Assembly: GCA_003265885.1 (NCBI GenBank)
Contig: QFBQ01000006.1
Span: 1-49,742 of the forward strand
From: Candidatus Marinamargulisbacteria bacterium SCGC AG-343-D04
GTDB lineage: Bacteria; Margulisbacteria; Marinamargulisbacteria; GCA-2716485; GCA-002719695
Length of the DNA stretch: 49,742 nucleotides
Direction: 5' to 3'
Of the stretch, positions 49,688-49,742 are shown piece after piece (position 1 is the stretch's first letter; every line of letters starts with the position of its first letter). The position numbers and the translations under genes were made by a program. The notes beneath the pieces are model-generated. The model ran no database searches. It was not told the DNA's origin and was given only the letters and a program-made list of their open reading frames with translations.

Positions 49688-49742
49688 CGTATTGTTAATT
49701 TTATATAATTTTTCTAATGACTTTATTAGGGTCTTAATACAG

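Overview
The window is a gene-dense, low-GC bacterial chromosome segment with the standard genetic code. It carries about 47 genes, one tRNA gene and almost no mobile DNA. Most genes are core metabolism or information processing: PriA, FabI, Ndk, ribosomal proteins S16 and L19, TrmD, arginine and methionine synthesis, and dTDP-sugar synthesis. The order rpsP - KH protein - YlqD-like protein - trmD - rplS is best known from Firmicutes and related lineages (Cyanobacteria, Melainabacteria, Margulisbacteria). I infer an envelope-bearing free-living or host-associated bacterium from that side of the tree. The exact phylum cannot be settled by reading.

Layout. 1-577: the 5' part of a Thr-rich repeat gene running off the left edge. 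698-4309 (minus): EamA transporter, FluC/CrcB, CstA, then a metallophosphoesterase. 4386-7458 (plus): secreted amidase, then a hisC-gcvT pair. 7586-9967 (minus): a 793-residue protein with four copies of an ~80-residue unit. 10147-11124 (plus): dus. 11257-14743 (minus): nitrilase-family hydrolase, uppP, a secreted helical-repeat protein and tRNA-Gly at the operon end. 14837-15814 (plus): twin CDGSH protein, a 420-base noncoding island with terminator-linked repeats, and a DUF3817-type membrane protein. 15822-25264 (minus): MBL hydrolase, metW-metX, two envelope proteins, an SDR, a secreted nuclease, a lipase-maturation-factor homologue, an unknown protein and priA. 25371-31264: fabI, a short MTHFR-like gene, a YyaL/SPATA20 homologue, another EamA transporter and an unknown gene. 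31339-35679: cation antiporter, rfbA-rfbB, a TrpD2/YbiB-like protein and a 52-residue membrane protein. 35841-40216: two U32-family genes around cinA. 40213-49634 (minus): rpsP-khpA-ylqD-trmD-rplS-argC-argJ-argB-argF, then argG-argH-ndk.

How the genes work together. The right-hand 9.5 kb takes glutamate to arginine by the ArgJ acetyl-recycling route; argD is not in the window. argC begins on the base after the rplS stop codon, so arginine synthesis appears wired to a ribosomal-protein operon. MetX and MetW form the usual homoserine acylation pair. RfbA and RfbB make dTDP-4-keto-6-deoxyglucose without RfbC or RfbD here. UppP, the amidase and the dTDP-sugar genes point to a peptidoglycan- and glycan-bearing envelope.

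The most notable unexplained features are these: (1) about a dozen transcription units have a -10-like hexamer only 6-11 bases before the start codon and no Shine-Dalgarno sequence, suggesting widespread leaderless mRNAs; (2) the structured island at 15091-15470, with repeat copies also near 11150; (3) two repeat proteins of unknown function; (4) a second U32 homologue without the iron-sulfur cysteines; (5) a TrmD with altered glycine loops in a cluster that lacks rimM. No CRISPR array, phage, transposase or complete novel defence system was seen.
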